DNA of 64,000 nucleotides, from NCBI GenBank assembly GCA_002105175.1, contig MCGE01000017.1, positions 789,410 through 853,409 of the forward strand, given 5' to 3'. Source of the DNA: Absidia repens. Lineage: Eukaryota > Mucoromycota > Mucoromycetes > Mucorales > Cunninghamellaceae. The position numbers were made by a program, and so were the translations under genes. Under the pieces are notes generated by a model. That model was not told the DNA's origin. It saw nothing but the letters and a program-made list of their open reading frames with translations, and did no database searches. Shown here piece by piece: positions 43,600 through 56,179 of the stretch. Every line of letters starts with the position of its first letter. Positions within the stretch are counted from its first letter, which is position 1.

Positions 43600-44240
43600 A
43601 AAGGCATATTTTATTGAAGCGTAGTGTTAAATACTAAAACTAAAGGATACAGGGTTCATTGTAATAAGGGATTCATTGAAAGGATCTACTGAAGTAAAGA
43701 TGAAGGAAGCTAATGTTGCAAATGATGAATGGTCAACATTAATATAGAGCGACCATTATAAAATGAGAGATATTATACTGTACACGACATGAGAAAGACT
43801 AACAGAATATCTGCAATTTCATGATAACAACGTTTAACACTAATCGATAAGGATGACGGTAATAAAACGAGATCTAATGCACACGACATGAAACAGACAA
43901 AAAGGACATGTTTCCATTGAGAGAAGTAAAAATAAACATATTTTATTTGAATATAGTTTCAAACTATTGGCAAACTAACACTAAACGAAACCAATGAAGG
44001 CTTCAAAAAGCCAACCAATGGTGGCCCCAAATCCTGAATCCAAAATGAAAGGGTTTCCCCATGCAACTTGTAATCCCTAGAGCTGAAACCCCTTCTAAAC
44101 TAGTCCTGATACAATTATAAATCCAAAATAACCCCATACAAGTTGAATGATGAAGAAAAAGAAAGAGACCAGAAAAAAATATAATAGGTGGGAGAAAGAA
44201 AATATTTCACGTGTGCGGAAGTTAAAGTTTTCTAACCTCT
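43600..44240 (-). repeat. Interspersed repeat copy R6
   Basis: R1-family copy with both 3' modules: GGCATATTTTATTGAAGC near 43602 and AAACATATTTTATTTGAA near 43932. The core GAAAGGGTTTCCCCATGCAA and TTCTAAACTAGTCCTGA lies at 44046-44108, and the other end at TTTCACGTGTGCGGA near 44205-44219. It resembles R7 closely, including AAAATAACCCCAT. Confidence 0.6.
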
Positions 44241-46403
44241 CATTTGGGTGTCTCTCATTCGGGTTTCAGGTGAGTGCTTTTTTTTTGAAAATTATAAATA
44301 GGGGAATGTTCTCTTTTTTTTTCACAACTAGCCATATACTATGCAACATGAACAACATGGTAGCTCTACTCTCATGACGGAAACCGCCACTATTCATTAG
44401 TGAAGGCATCATATCTCCCGCTTCTTTTTAAAGCAAGCCGCACCATTCAACGGTAGCGCCATGGTCGCCTTCTTTATAAAGCCAGGCCTCACCATTTAAC
44501 ATTGGTTGCATCATCTTTGTTACTTCTCATGGCAGCCAGACTCTTCTTGTTACGCACCCCCGCCATCCCATTCATTCCACTAACTGCTGTACAGTATGTA
44601 CAGTACTGTGTAACTCCGTCTCCTTTTAAAGCAATTATTATTGATACTCCATACTAGATCGACGGCATGATGGTTTTGGACACAACATCGACTACTCTAC
44701 CTGGATCTAATTTACCTTACCTCAGTCTTCATTGTAGAATAGAATGCCACTCAAAATAGAATAACTTATACTCTTTATTTAAACTAGTTTATCCTAACGT
44801 TATGTTCATTCGACAACAATATATACAATCCCCATCTTACTATGCATGTTAGGCCCATCGGTATTAGTTCTAGTTTTCTCTCTGTTTGCCCTATATATAT
44901 ATATGTTTGCCACTACACCTTAATTTAATAAACAAAAAGTGATTACTTCAATACATACTGCAACTTGATTGTGTATGATGCATTTGTATTTTACTTATTT
45001 ATCAACTTTTTATTATTATTGGGTTGATTTACTCATTGGATGCTTTGACCTGGATCGTGCGATGGTATATAGTATTTAGAGCACCATTTCACGTTTCTAT
45101 CAAAAAAAAAAAAGGTCCCGATTTTTTTTTCGTTTTTTTGCTCTACCGCTTCAACAAAGCACGCATTGTTCAAGGTCCTTAATATCAAATATTGCTCCAA
45201 CATAAATGTATCGTATGATTTAACATTAAAGCGCACATCAGTAGAAATCTAACGCCAAGTTCGATGTCGCTGACTTCGACCGCACAGATTCAGTTCACCT
45301 AATTCCCCTCCATCCCACATCGTAACCTACATCACCAAATAAAAAAAAAAAAAAAAAAAAAAAAGTAACCCGTGGTTTCCTCCTTCATCATCCCATTCAA
45401 AAAGGGATCTATAGCTATGAGACATGAATATTTTGCAAAAGCCTTTATTGAGTATCGATAATAATTCTAAAGCTATACTAGCAATGAATAAAGGAGGAAT
45501 AGCAAATGAAAAGTTTTTATATCTTATTTTTTATTGATGGTGATAAGGATCAAAGAATAAAAGTATCGGGAGTACTAGTAATAATAAGTAAGCTCGAGAC
45601 AATTGAGGTAACAACAACAACGCAAATAATCACCAGAAGGATACGCCATTACTTGTTATTGTTTGTTTGCATGCTTTTATTTGCTTTGCTGGTTCTTGCT
45701 TGTTTCGATGGCTTTGATAAAACCAACATCATCATCCTAAAGGGACCATCACGATGACTTGACACAGGTAGAGTTTCTTGACACCGTGGGCTTCATAGAC
45801 CATAGTTGCATTTTCCTTTCGGTTTGACTTGATATAGGACCATTGATCTATAGCAATAAGAGAGGAAAAGGAAATCACAGACCTATCATTGCAATTACTT
45901 GTCCTTTTGATATATCTACCTTTTTTAAAAAAATTGATCGCAAAAAGATATAGAACACCGCCAGTGTTATGGTATCAAAGTTGACTTAATCTCAAAACCA
46001 ACAGAGAGACAGAGAAAGATTTCACCTCACCCCAAAAAAAGGTTTGCTCCGATCTGGGCATTTGTCATCACGACTGGGAATCAATGAGGCTTCCTATAGT
46101 TATGCAATAAAACGAAAGATCAAAAAGTTAGTAGGCAAGAGAGTGAGGAAGGGTCTATGTTATAGAAGTTATACGGCCTACCTTAAACACCCTGTCGCTA
46201 TTGTTTTAACTACTCTCCTATTAGCAGGAATAATATACAAGAATTGCTACAAACTCTGTCCAATACGATGGTATCACTGAGGGAGTTCCATCCACTGGAG
46301 CGTTCAAGCTACCAAATTCTATGCCTACCAGACCATAAGAGTAAAGCTTAGCTAATATTAACGTACCGATTTCATTTGAAGAAGAAAAAGAGAGAGAAGA
46401 GTA

Positions 46404-46442
<39 letters not shown>

Positions 46443-46630
46443 AAATTATGGATATGGTAAAAAAAAATATAGTCCCATCATAAAGATCACATGCGGATGA
46501 ACTTACCACAAAATTTTTACTGATTTTAAACACCAAAAAGAGCAGGGCAAAGGAAGCTAGAAAGCAGGTGTTTGATAATACAGGCCCAAAACGGCTACAC
46601 TGGAGACTTTTCTCACTAAACTACAGGCCA
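44241..46630. other. Gene-poor spacer
   Basis: No gene is supported. Two small frames with a hydrophobic segment (45506-45757 and 46044-46280) lack family resemblance. A CAA trinucleotide microsatellite lies at 46409-46441 and a poly-A run at 45341-45364. Confidence 0.45.
46409..46441. repeat. (CAA)n microsatellite
   Basis: About eleven uninterrupted CAA units in a spacer. Confidence 0.9.
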
Positions 46631-46639
46631 GAAGATGGC

Positions 46640-47275
46640 CAACAAAAAAGATATATTTTATTGAAGCAGAATTGGTAGATACTAAAAATAAAGAGAGGGG
46701 CTCATTCCAACAAGAAATTTTATGGAAGGATCTATTGGAGGAAGATTAAGGGAGACTAATGTGGGATTCGAAGAAAGGACAACATTAGTCTAAGGATACA
46801 GTTGTAAAATGGAATCATATACACTATACAAGACATGAGAAAGACAAAGTGGGACATATTTTATTGAAGCACAACTTCGGTCAACACCACTCAAAAAGGG
46901 TATTGGTAGTGAAAGAAAAAAGAATCTATTTCATAATACATGAGAGAATAATGGGGCATTTTTTTTTATTAGGGTATAGATCCAAACTATGGACAAAGTA
47001 AAACTAAATTAAGCTAATGAAGTCTCCAAATAGTCAACTAACGGTGGTTCCAGATCTTGAATCCAAAATGAAAGGGTTTCCCCATGCATCTTGTAATCCC
47101 TAAACTGAACCCCCTTCTAAACTAGTCCTGATACAATTCTATGTTCAAAATAACCCCATGGAAGTCGAATGGTGAAGAAAAGATGAAGAAAAAATGAATT
47201 GAAAGCAAGAGAGAGAAGTGCCGGCGGGAATTGGGAGTAAATAAAAATAAAAATTTCACGTGTGCGGGATTTTAA
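46640..47275 (-). repeat. Interspersed repeat copy R7
   Basis: R1-family copy with three tail-like motifs (ATATATTTTATTGAAGC near 46650, GACATATTTTATTGAAGC near 46855 and a degenerate one near 46958). The core CCAAAATGAAAGGGTTTCCC and CATGCATCTTGTAATCCC lies at 47063-47101 and the CACGTGTGCGGG end near 47257. Confidence 0.6.
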
Positions 47276-47973
47276 AGTCGGTTTAGTCTGAGGTGGTTTT
47301 TTTTTGGTGAATATAAAAATGGAAAGTCCTTTTTTTTTTTGCAACATCCAATTCAATAACGTGGCTGATCTCTTTCCTTGATGTTTTGCAGAAAACATGG
47401 AGAAAGCTCTGTCTATCTTAGTTAACCCCTTTACTGTAGAAAGATTGTCAGTCAACAAAGGGGAATCTACCCTATTTAATTGGTCTAGTTTGTTTGATGT
47501 TACGTTTATTCTACCACAATATATTCCTATCTACGCACGTCTCATATTTAGATATGTGTTAAAGTATTATCGTTAGACCAGTTTAATTTTGTTCTCGTAG
47601 CTTGTATTTGCAGCTGAATAAAATATGATATGATTTGCTTCTTCTTGTTTTTACATCGTCTCTCATACGTCTAGTTGTCCTGTTGAATGTGTATAATCAA
47701 TGTGGCATATAAAAGTTCAAGAAGTCATAACGCAACGATTTATTTTGACACAAGTAAAAGTTTAATTGATAATACATAATACAAAAAAGTAAGCACGAAA
47801 TATACTAAAAAGTGTAGATGCGCACGGAATTAAGCTAACTAATATAAAAGTGAATATATACATATGAGGGGATATATAAGCTAATGGACAATAGACAACT
47901 ACCTCAAATAACCTAAATTTGAGTCAATCAATCCAGTATGGTAATATAGTCAGTCATATGGTTACAAATGCAC
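47276..47973. other. Spacer, no gene seen
   Basis: AT-rich, no supportable coding frame. Confidence 0.45.
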
Positions 47974-48140
47974 TACAATGATTTAAGTTTCAATTGAGAC
48001 GAAGTGCAACTTTTCATGGACGATGGAAACTGATATTTATTTTTTATCCGTCCCAATTTTTTTTTTTTCACCCAATTTTATTATACCACTCGTCTTAATT
48101 TATCTTACTTTCGTCTCAATTTAAAGTTAGTAAACTGTAG
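47974..48140. mobile_element. MITE-like element, copy 2
   Basis: Second copy of the element at 5571-5738. The left end CTACAATGATTTAAGTTTCA then ATTGAGACGAAG and the reverse-complemented right end CTACAGTTTACTAACTTTAA then ATTGAGACGAA form inverted repeats. The internal sequence (GTGCAAC...TTCATGGACGATGGAA, TTTATTTTTTATCCGTCCCA) matches copy 1 with scattered differences. Confidence 0.6.
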
Positions 48141-49549
48141 TTAACCTTTTGTCTTATCCAACTTTGAATAAAAAATCGGTTCGTAGCCTTGTATCAGGCC
48201 TATACAAAAAAAAAAAAAATGATATCTCAGATTTATTCTAGATTGGATTTCATCGCCACCTTCTATGCCATACATAAAGGATACCCTAAAATTATGTTTT
48301 CACCACTCATATCGTACAACCTTAGCTGATATGCGCTGCATTCCTAACATTGATGTACGTGTGTCAGCTGTCAAAATCTGCATCAAACGGTTCAACCCCG
48401 CTGCATTACGTAGAAGATGAATCGAATGACATACGAAATAGGAGCCTACTTAAAGCAAGAAATTGCATGTGTATAATGATCGAACTTTCCCTTTTTTCTA
48501 ATATTACATCCATACCTTGGCTTATATCTGAAGACAGTTGATAATCATACTAATTCCTAGACTGTCAAATAATATTCTACAATGTTACTTACTATAGTAA
48601 TAGAGAACATAATAAACAGAATAATAAAACAATGTAAGGGAAAAGATGACGATACTATGTTTTTTTTTTTTTTTTTCTATTGGTTTCGAGCCAGCCCACC
48701 TACAGAGGAAGGAAGCAGTTACATAGTCCAGTATTCGATAAAATTACAAGTACGAGTAGATCCGTACTTTCTCAGTAAATATAATGGGGTTTGTCTTCTT
48801 TCCATTGTAAGATCATTTGGCAGGTAAAAATCAGAAGTATGGTTCCAAATGTGCAAATGAACAAAGGGTTGATCATGAAAAAATCAAAAGAGGAAAGATA
48901 TGATTTTCTTTTTTGATTCACCATTGCAGGAATAACCTTCGGGATTTAAACTGGTGTACGGGCCTAGTTCCAACCCTGTTTCCGATTACAACCGAGTCTT
49001 GAGAATCTCCGTACAATCTAAAAACCTGGGGAATTACTTCATCATGCAAAATGAGTGATATCATTGCTGATATTAATGACTGTATCCTGTATAATGGGTA
49101 TGTACACCATAATGCCCCATATTATACCTTTAAATAAGGAAACGGTCAGTCATAAATATCATACTACTGCTTTCTTGCCTTTTTTTTTTTTTTTGGTAAC
49201 TGTAGCTATGCCAACAGTTAAACGAGAAACAGATTTGATGACATCTTTTTTTTGATTCACATGTCCGATCATTAACGAGGAGGGGGGAACAGGGCCGCAT
49301 GTGAAAAACGATAACGAGAAAAGGGTATTTTTGTGAACCAAATTTCTTAAATGATGTGGAGAACAACCACCGCTTAGCGGAGATGGAACGATTGGCGGGT
49401 CAAGTAGGTACGTTAGGGGGATTGCGTATTTTTATTTTTGTTAACCCGAACCATTTTTAAAAAGGACCCGTTTATTTTTCTGATTTTCTTTTTCTTTCTT
49501 CTTCAATTTTTTCCTTTTTATCTCTCAAAACTATTTAAATATATCAATC
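48141..49549. promoter_or_regulatory. Spacer and MDH promoter
   Basis: No gene is seen in the left part. The last ~120 bp before the MDH start are T/C-rich (TTTCTTTTTCTTTCTTCTTC) followed by AACTATTTAAATATATCAAT, a usual fungal leader context. Confidence 0.45.
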
Positions 49550-50815
49550 ATGGTTAAAGTTACTGTTTGTGGTGCTGCTGGCGGTATTGGTCAACCCCTC
49601 TCTTTACTCTTGAAGCAATCTGATCTCATTACTCACTTGTCTCTCTACGATATTGTCAACACTCCTGGTGTCGCTGCTGACTTGAGCCATATCAACACCA
49701 AGTCCAAGGTTACTGGCCACGTTGGTGCTGCTCAACTGGAAGAAGCTATCAAGGATTCTGCTGTTGGTAAGTAGATTCAGGAATAGCGAAGTCAGTCGGG
49801 TTTCTTTGCTTGTTTAAATGTCTTTTTAACGTTATGACTCACATTCCTTTTTCTTAATGCTTTAGTTGTTATCCCTGCTGGTGTTCCCAGAAAGCCTGGT
49901 ATGTCCCGTGATGACCTTTTCAAAATCAATGCTGGCATTGTCCGTGACCTTGCTGTTGCTGCTGCCAAGTTTGCTCCTAAGGCTTTCATGTGTATCATCT
50001 CCAACCCTGTGAACTCCACTGTCCCTATTGTCACTGAAGTCTTCAAACAATTCGGCGTTTATGATCCCAAGAGGTAAATAGCATTAAAAAGAGAATGGTT
50101 GACGAACACTGAAATGGCGTATATGATGTGTAAAACAGGAGATGCTTCGTTTTGGGTGTTTCAACTAAATTTGTTGGGGCAGTGAACTCAAAATAATAAA
50201 AAAACTAATGATCTTTTTTTTTTTTTTTTTTTTTGTCTTGATAGAATCTTCGGTGTCACTACTCTTGATATTGTTCGTGCTTCTACCTTTGTCTCTGAAG
50301 TCACCGGCGCTGAAGCCAGCACTCTACGTGTGCCCGTTGTTGGTGGCCATTCTGGTGTTACCATTTTGCCTTTGTTGAGTCAAGTTGCTGGTACCGACAA
50401 GTTGACTAAGGAACAATTGGAAAAGGTGACCAACCGTATTCAATTTGGTGGTGATGAAGTTGTGAAGGCCAAGGATGGTGCTGGCAGTGCTACTCTCTCC
50501 ATGGCCTTTGCTGGTGCTCGCTTTGCATTGAATGTCCTTGAAGCCTCTGTCAAGGGTACTTCCAATATTGTTGAATGCACATATGTCCATTTGGATGCTG
50601 ATAAAGAAGGTGCCAAGGATACCAAGACCATCATTGGTGATAACGTCGAATACTTCTCTGTCCCTGTTGAATTGGGTGCCGCTGGTGTCCAAAAGATCTT
50701 GCCTATTGGACAAATCTCCACTTACGAAAAGGAATTGTTTGCCGCCGCTGTCCCTGAACTGACCGGTAACATCTCCAAAGGCTCTGCTTTTATCACTGAA
50801 GGTGCCAAGTTGTAA
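49550..50815 (+). CDS. Malate dehydrogenase, cytosolic or peroxisomal
   Basis: Three exons: 49550-49766, 49866-50073 and 50245-50815, 331 residues. It interconverts malate and oxaloacetate with NAD. The NAD-binding start is immediate ([20 protein letters not shown]), with no mitochondrial presequence; the substrate/catalytic residues are in [25 protein letters not shown] and [15 protein letters not shown] (catalytic His). The protein ends EGAKL; AKL is an accepted variant of the peroxisomal targeting signal type 1, so a glyoxysomal/peroxisomal role in the glyoxylate cycle or peroxisomal NADH shuttling is possible. Codon use is strongly biased (GGT, GTC, AAG), as in highly expressed genes. The alternative is a cytosolic enzyme whose AKL end is fortuitous. 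Confidence 0.95.
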
Positions 50816-51478
50816 ATATAGTTTAGTCTACTCTAGTTAGTTACTTTTACATTCCCTCTCACTCCCTTTGTTATTATTTATCTTCATTCACATCTGTGAC
50901 CTCCCTCCCTTTCCCTTAGCTTTTGTCTTTTGGAAAAAAAAAAAAAGGAATTCCTAGTTGTATCTATTATTTTCTTTTGTTTGAATGTATACAATAAAAG
51001 CCTTATCTACATACTTTAAGCTTTGTCTCTGTTTTTGTTTCTTTTTGTTTGGGAATTAGCAACTAGCATGACAAAAAAAGGTGCTTTGTTGGTGTGCTTA
51101 TCACGTTTGAAATCATACATACATATATATATATAGTACCACATATCAATATTAAGTTCGATTTGCCCGTTATCATCATTCAATATTCTGATCCCATGCA
51201 ATCATATTCTATTGACAGCACGCTCTATACACTTCAAATTTCTAACACATACACAATATATACATAAAGACACATCACCATCCTAACCGAGTTAAAACTC
51301 CACTTGAATAGCGATTTCATAATACACCAGTACAACCTCCCAAATCTCCATACACACATTACATACACATAAAATGATATCAATAAGAGACAGTATTGTA
51401 TTGTTTTGAATTGTTTTTCTTTATTAATTGTATATATGTTTATGAAGACAAGTAAAAAAATAAATTAAGATGCTAATA
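50816..51478. other. MDH 3' flank and POP2 3' flank
   Basis: Convergent 3' ends. AATAAA at about 50993-50998 fits MDH. On the minus strand an AATAAA-like signal near 51423 fits POP2. A short TA run lies near 51123-51135. Confidence 0.5.
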
Positions 51479-53072
51479 CTAAGACGCATTCACCACCTTT
51501 ATGCTGCTAGTGCTAGATCCATTTGATAATTCTACTTTGCCATTGACACCGTCTTCATTTATTACATTCCCAGAAGATGACACTGTGGTTGTAGTTGTAG
51601 TTGTTGTGGTTGTCAGTGATAAATTACTGGTTGCATTTGTGAGTAGTTGCACGTTGGTTGTACTTGGCCCGCATCGAAGTCCATATAAATATCCCCTAAT
51701 TGTTTTATTCCATAATCAAAATGGCAATGTAGCATAAGCTTTCATATAACTTCTCAAACCCACGCCCTCCCTTTTCCACTTCACTTCAATAACTTACAGG
51801 TACTTTTGATCGTCAATTTTGTCTTCGAAAAACATTTGTCGCATTTTGAAGAAGGCGCTACAAGTCAATAGACTATCACTGCCAGCTTGATGTTGTGGTC
51901 CAATGCGTGCTACCTATTTTAAAGTAGTAATAATAATATAAAAACAACGGTGTTATTGATAAAACATGGATACGAGAGAATCATATTTATAGGTAACTTA
52001 CTTGCAGATCATCGGCGATATCTTGTAGACCACCTTTGAGATTCTTGCAACTTTTCATAAGATATTTGATATCATAGACACATGGAAAGTACGTCCGGAG
52101 TAGGTCAAAGAAATCTGATTCATCAGCTGGCATTGATGAACATGTCAACACCTTCAGTAAATAACCAAAATCATATCCACTATAAATAATAAAAAGAAAT
52201 GAGAAATGGGGTCTCCCTAAAATATAAAATCAAAGAATCAAAGTGCAACAGTGAGATGGTTCAAAATGGAGGTGTGGTTGATTACCTGTGAAAGGAGATC
52301 CATTTGACATCGTCCAGTAATACGAAGCCTGAGCTGATCAACAGCTCTCCAAAGTGTTCTACGTCGATTCCATATTCTTCATGCTTCTTAAAGTCGATAC
52401 CTGATTTTGTCAACAGTTCAATTGAGTCTTGAGCGTACATATCGTCTCTAATAAAGAAAAAGGAAAAAAAAAAAAGGAAGACGGTCAGTTTTCACCACCT
52501 TCACTTGAGTCATCCAATATTGCTTACTCTAGATTAAACTTGAAGTTGAATTGCCAAGTACATATATTGCCAGGAAGATTTCCGTGTTGATCAGCGAAAG
52601 TCACCCCAAGTTGAATGATTTTTAAAAGGTCAACGTTGCATCGTAAGGTTTGATAATGGTAGTCCGAAGATGTTCGAAAAGTGCCAATAGGTCGAGCAAC
52701 AACGCCAGGAAATTCAGTGTCCTATAATGATAAAGAAAATCAGCTATTAATACATAAATAGACACCCCTCGCTATCCTTTCCATCTGTGTCCTCGCCTCC
52801 CTCCCACAGCTTTTCCATACACTCCCATCCTGCTAATCAATTAGTCATGCCATCCTAATTTGTTCCTTCCATCTCATCGCCCATCTCGTTCAACAGCCTC
52901 CCCAACCTGACTTTTCTTTTTTTTTTTTTTCGTTCATTCCATAAGTTTTGCCGTTTCTTATTACCATGGACAGGTATGGATAGTCTTCCACCAAATCACG
53001 CAAGTAGACCATTTCTTCTTCCAAATTTTCTGCCCATACTTCTCGAATATATTTTGAATCGCTGGCTGGCAT
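51479..53072 (-). CDS. POP2: CCR4-NOT deadenylase subunit Pop2/Caf1
   Basis: Six exons: 53072-52965, 52721-52528, 52447-52286, 52179-52002, 51913-51798 and 51695-51479, 324 residues. It is the DEDD-family 3'-5' exoribonuclease that shortens mRNA poly(A) tails within CCR4-NOT. The catalytic residues are in [13 protein letters not shown] (Asp, Glu; formed across the first splice), [15 protein letters not shown] (Asp) and [16 protein letters not shown] (His, Asp). Other family blocks: [43 protein letters not shown]. The C-terminal ~50 residues after GYLYGLRCG are Ser/Thr-rich with a run of about nine Thr and look disordered. Length compares well with CNOT7 (about 285) plus this tail. Confidence 0.95.
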
Positions 53073-53608
53073 CTAGTATGTGTATTTGTATATTTAGAGT
53101 AGTATTGTGGCTTTTTCAAGAAAAGTAAAAAGTAAAAAAAAAAAAAAAAAAAAAGAAGTGCTGATGGAGAAGAGTATAAAAATAAAAAAAGACGTACAGA
53201 AAATAAAAATAAAAAAAATCTGTTCTTCACGACGCTTCACACATTTTGGTGAATGAGCGGGAATTCAAATGTTTGTGACGATGCTCCCTCCCAATATAAT
53301 CGAAACCCCTTACATGAATCAGAGAGACGGTAAAAATGTAAGATATATAAGAATGTGTATATATATATATATATATATATTTTATTGTAGGAACTGATAA
53401 AAAGAAAAAGAGAGCAAAAAGGAAATATATAGTGGAAATAATGATAAATCAGATAAATGTAATATAGTATAGAAGGAAGTGGAATTGGGGGTAGAAGAGG
53501 AGGAAATATATACAAAATGACAAATAGACTATTGAGTAGCCAATGCATATGAGAAGGGGAAATAATAGTAGAATAAAAATGAAACCAGTAGGCCAAAAAA
53601 AGCAGAGG
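53073..53608. other. Spacer, no gene seen
   Basis: Upstream region of POP2 and 3' flank of the GATA gene; a TA microsatellite at 53357-53380 and a poly-A run at 53134-53153. Confidence 0.5.
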
Positions 53609-55984
53609 TCAACTTTGACTTAGAAGCGTCAAGAGGGCAGCAGCTTCAACATCATCTGCCCCAGGAGTCAGAGATACTGTGCTACCTTCGAGTACAAGGT
53701 TGTCAGTTAACATTGTGGGTTGGTGTTTTCGAGAATTCATAGACGTTGGCGGAGAAGATTTTGTTGATGAAGCAATGGATGCTGCCAAAGGAGGACTGTT
53801 GTGTATGAATTCACTCGACGACGAAGACGATGATGACGACGATGACAATGTTGTAGAAGAAATAACGCTATTATCATCGCTGGTAGATGTTGTTGTTGGA
53901 ATAATGTATTTGGTGGTACTAGCAGTACAATCCATCGTCAATGAGTCCATGACATCAATGGCAATGCTGGACGAGGCCTTGTATGATTGCAGATGGTGAT
54001 CGGGAGGTGTTGATGCATCACTATACTCGTGTAACCTTAAATCCTTGGATTCGTTATCCATAATCAGATCGTCAGTCGTAGAATCAATATGGTCGTATTT
54101 GGTTCGTTTCTCTTTCATGGTGTTGCTTGTCAGTGATTTTCGTTTGCTGCTGGTATGTTCGCTATTGTTCAACTTGGTACCACTGTTGTACTTCTGATCA
54201 GTGTCAACCACCACGTTGGTGCTATCAGTAGCTAATATCTTGCCGTTTTTCCATTTCACACCGCAGGCATTACAAAGTGTGCCCCCACCCTCTGGTCCAC
54301 GTCGCCACATCGGAGTCTCTGTCACCCCACAGTAAAAACATTGTCTAGTATTTGCAGGATTCGAAGATTCTTTGCCACGGCTGACTGACATTCGTTTGGT
54401 TTTCTTCTTTGTTGCAGATACGCCACAACCTTCTAGTAAATAAAGCATAATGACAATGAATTAAGTATCTTTTTTTTTTTCACTCGCTGAGGTTACATTG
54501 TCGGTTTACCTTTGACACAAGCATCAGCTTTGGTTTCACTATTAACAGAGCTTCCACTATGGTTGTTTTTTCTCCTGTTGTAAGGTCGTTTTGTAACCTT
54601 GCCACCATTTTGTTGACCATGCTTCTTCATATTATGTTGCCTTTTGATAGTATTTGAATGATTTGGAATGTTCGTCCCATTTTGAATATCAACATCGCAT
54701 TGCTGTTCTTCATGACAGAGTTTCTGGCGTTGGTTGCATAGTGATCGCGCATTGTCAATTATTCCTTCGGTTTTTAGATGATGACTTGTTCCATGGGCTA
54801 TGGATGGCAGTGTTGATGTTGGGAGGTATTCGGGGTAGCAAGTACGTTCGTTCTTGTATGCTGTCAGATGTTGGTTGTGGACTTGTAACTATGTTCAGTG
54901 AAAGTTAAATAATAAAAATGAGATCCCTCTACTTTTCTCTTTGTTTTATCTATCCCTATTTTGTAGTACCAATTTCGCCATTTTTTGACACAAAGTTTGA
55001 TAGTCAGCAACTGTTTCCTTCAAAGAGTGACAGATATCACCAGAAGCACTAGAGATTTCAACATTGAATAATTGATATTCGGAGTCGACTTGAGGGAGCT
55101 CGTCCAATTGTACTGAAGCATAGCGGGTAGCTGAGACGAGATGGTTGTTTGTGTCACATATGGCAGCAAGTCCTTCAAGCTTAGTTTGATAATGAGCATG
55201 CAAAGAGGGCAACGAGCTGGCATTGGAAATTTTTGAGCATCTTCGGAGTATCGAGGACGACTTGAAGAGATGAAAGGTACAAATGATCTAACAAAATGAA
55301 GGAGAAATAAGTAAACAGCTATAGTTTTTTGATTCCTCTAGATAAGCTACGTACCTGAAAGGGGGCCAAATCATTCGTAACATCGATCAAAGTATTTCGA
55401 GGGAAGACGTAAAAGCAGCCACTGTCAGCAGGTAAAGAAGACAGATCATAGTGAGGATCACACTCTTTTGCAAGGGTAAAGATTACAGAGTGTCGTACAA
55501 TCCGCCGTTTTTTCCGTTTCTTGGGAGGCAGCGCAATGCTGGTTCCAATCGTATTACCAGGAGTAGCAGGAGTAGCGGTATGATTTCCAGGCGAAGAGAG
55601 GCTTGATTGATCATGAGACATCACCAGAGGAAAAGAACTATGCGGGGTTTCGGATGACGGAAGAAGAGCTTCGGATCCCTCGGGAGAGGATAAGGCACAA
55701 ACACGATCAATATCAAAAGAATCTGTCGTGTCACCCCCTTGTTGGATAGTAGAGCAGTAAAGGTGTCGTTTCATCTTGATGTCGTATGTTGGCTCCGAAA
55801 TTTCCGACCTTGTTACTTTGTAAAAGTGGACTTGACTAGGGGGAGGGCATCAAACTTGAGGTAAGCCGGACCAAGGTAGCAAGATTGACAACTATGGACA
55901 GTATGCTCATCAAGTGGATCGATCACCTCTTGACCAAGATCAGAAGGGATTTGGTAACATTCAAAAGCTCCAGCAATCCAGTCA

Positions 55985-56017
<33 letters not shown>

Positions 56018-56179
56018 AAAAAAGTAAGTAAACGAAGACTAGAACACACTACTGATAAAAGATGACCAAGCAGTATACAACATCGTCTTTATGCGGGGGG
56101 AACATTTGCTGACTTACTCGCTACATAAACCACGGGAATCTACTTGATCAACGGGGCTATTTCTGGATAAAGACGACAT
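53609..56179 (-). CDS. GATA-type zinc-finger protein (one apparent frameshift)
   Basis: Five exons: 56179-56118, 55984-55355, 55287-54970, 54888-54510 and 54432-53609, about 737 residues if one missing base in exon 2 is allowed for. The zinc finger near the start of exon 5 is [20 protein letters not shown] then [15 protein letters not shown]-x2-C-x18-C-x2-C, the 18-residue-loop class also found in plant GATA factors and white-collar-2-like fungal proteins. The N-terminal half ([48 protein letters not shown], then a basic [13 protein letters not shown] that may be a nuclear signal, and [20 protein letters not shown]) is not recognised by me. Exon 3 contains a helical segment. The tail is Ser/Thr-rich with a poly-Ser run. 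The frame breaks at a G5 run (C5 on the sense strand) at 55839-55843; one extra C gives [13 protein letters not shown] and restores phase to the next junction. Confidence 0.78.

Noticed and set aside
45506..46280. Two small frames each with a hydrophobic segment
   Set aside because: The second has no ATG start in a good position, I could not splice them together, and no family resemblance was seen.
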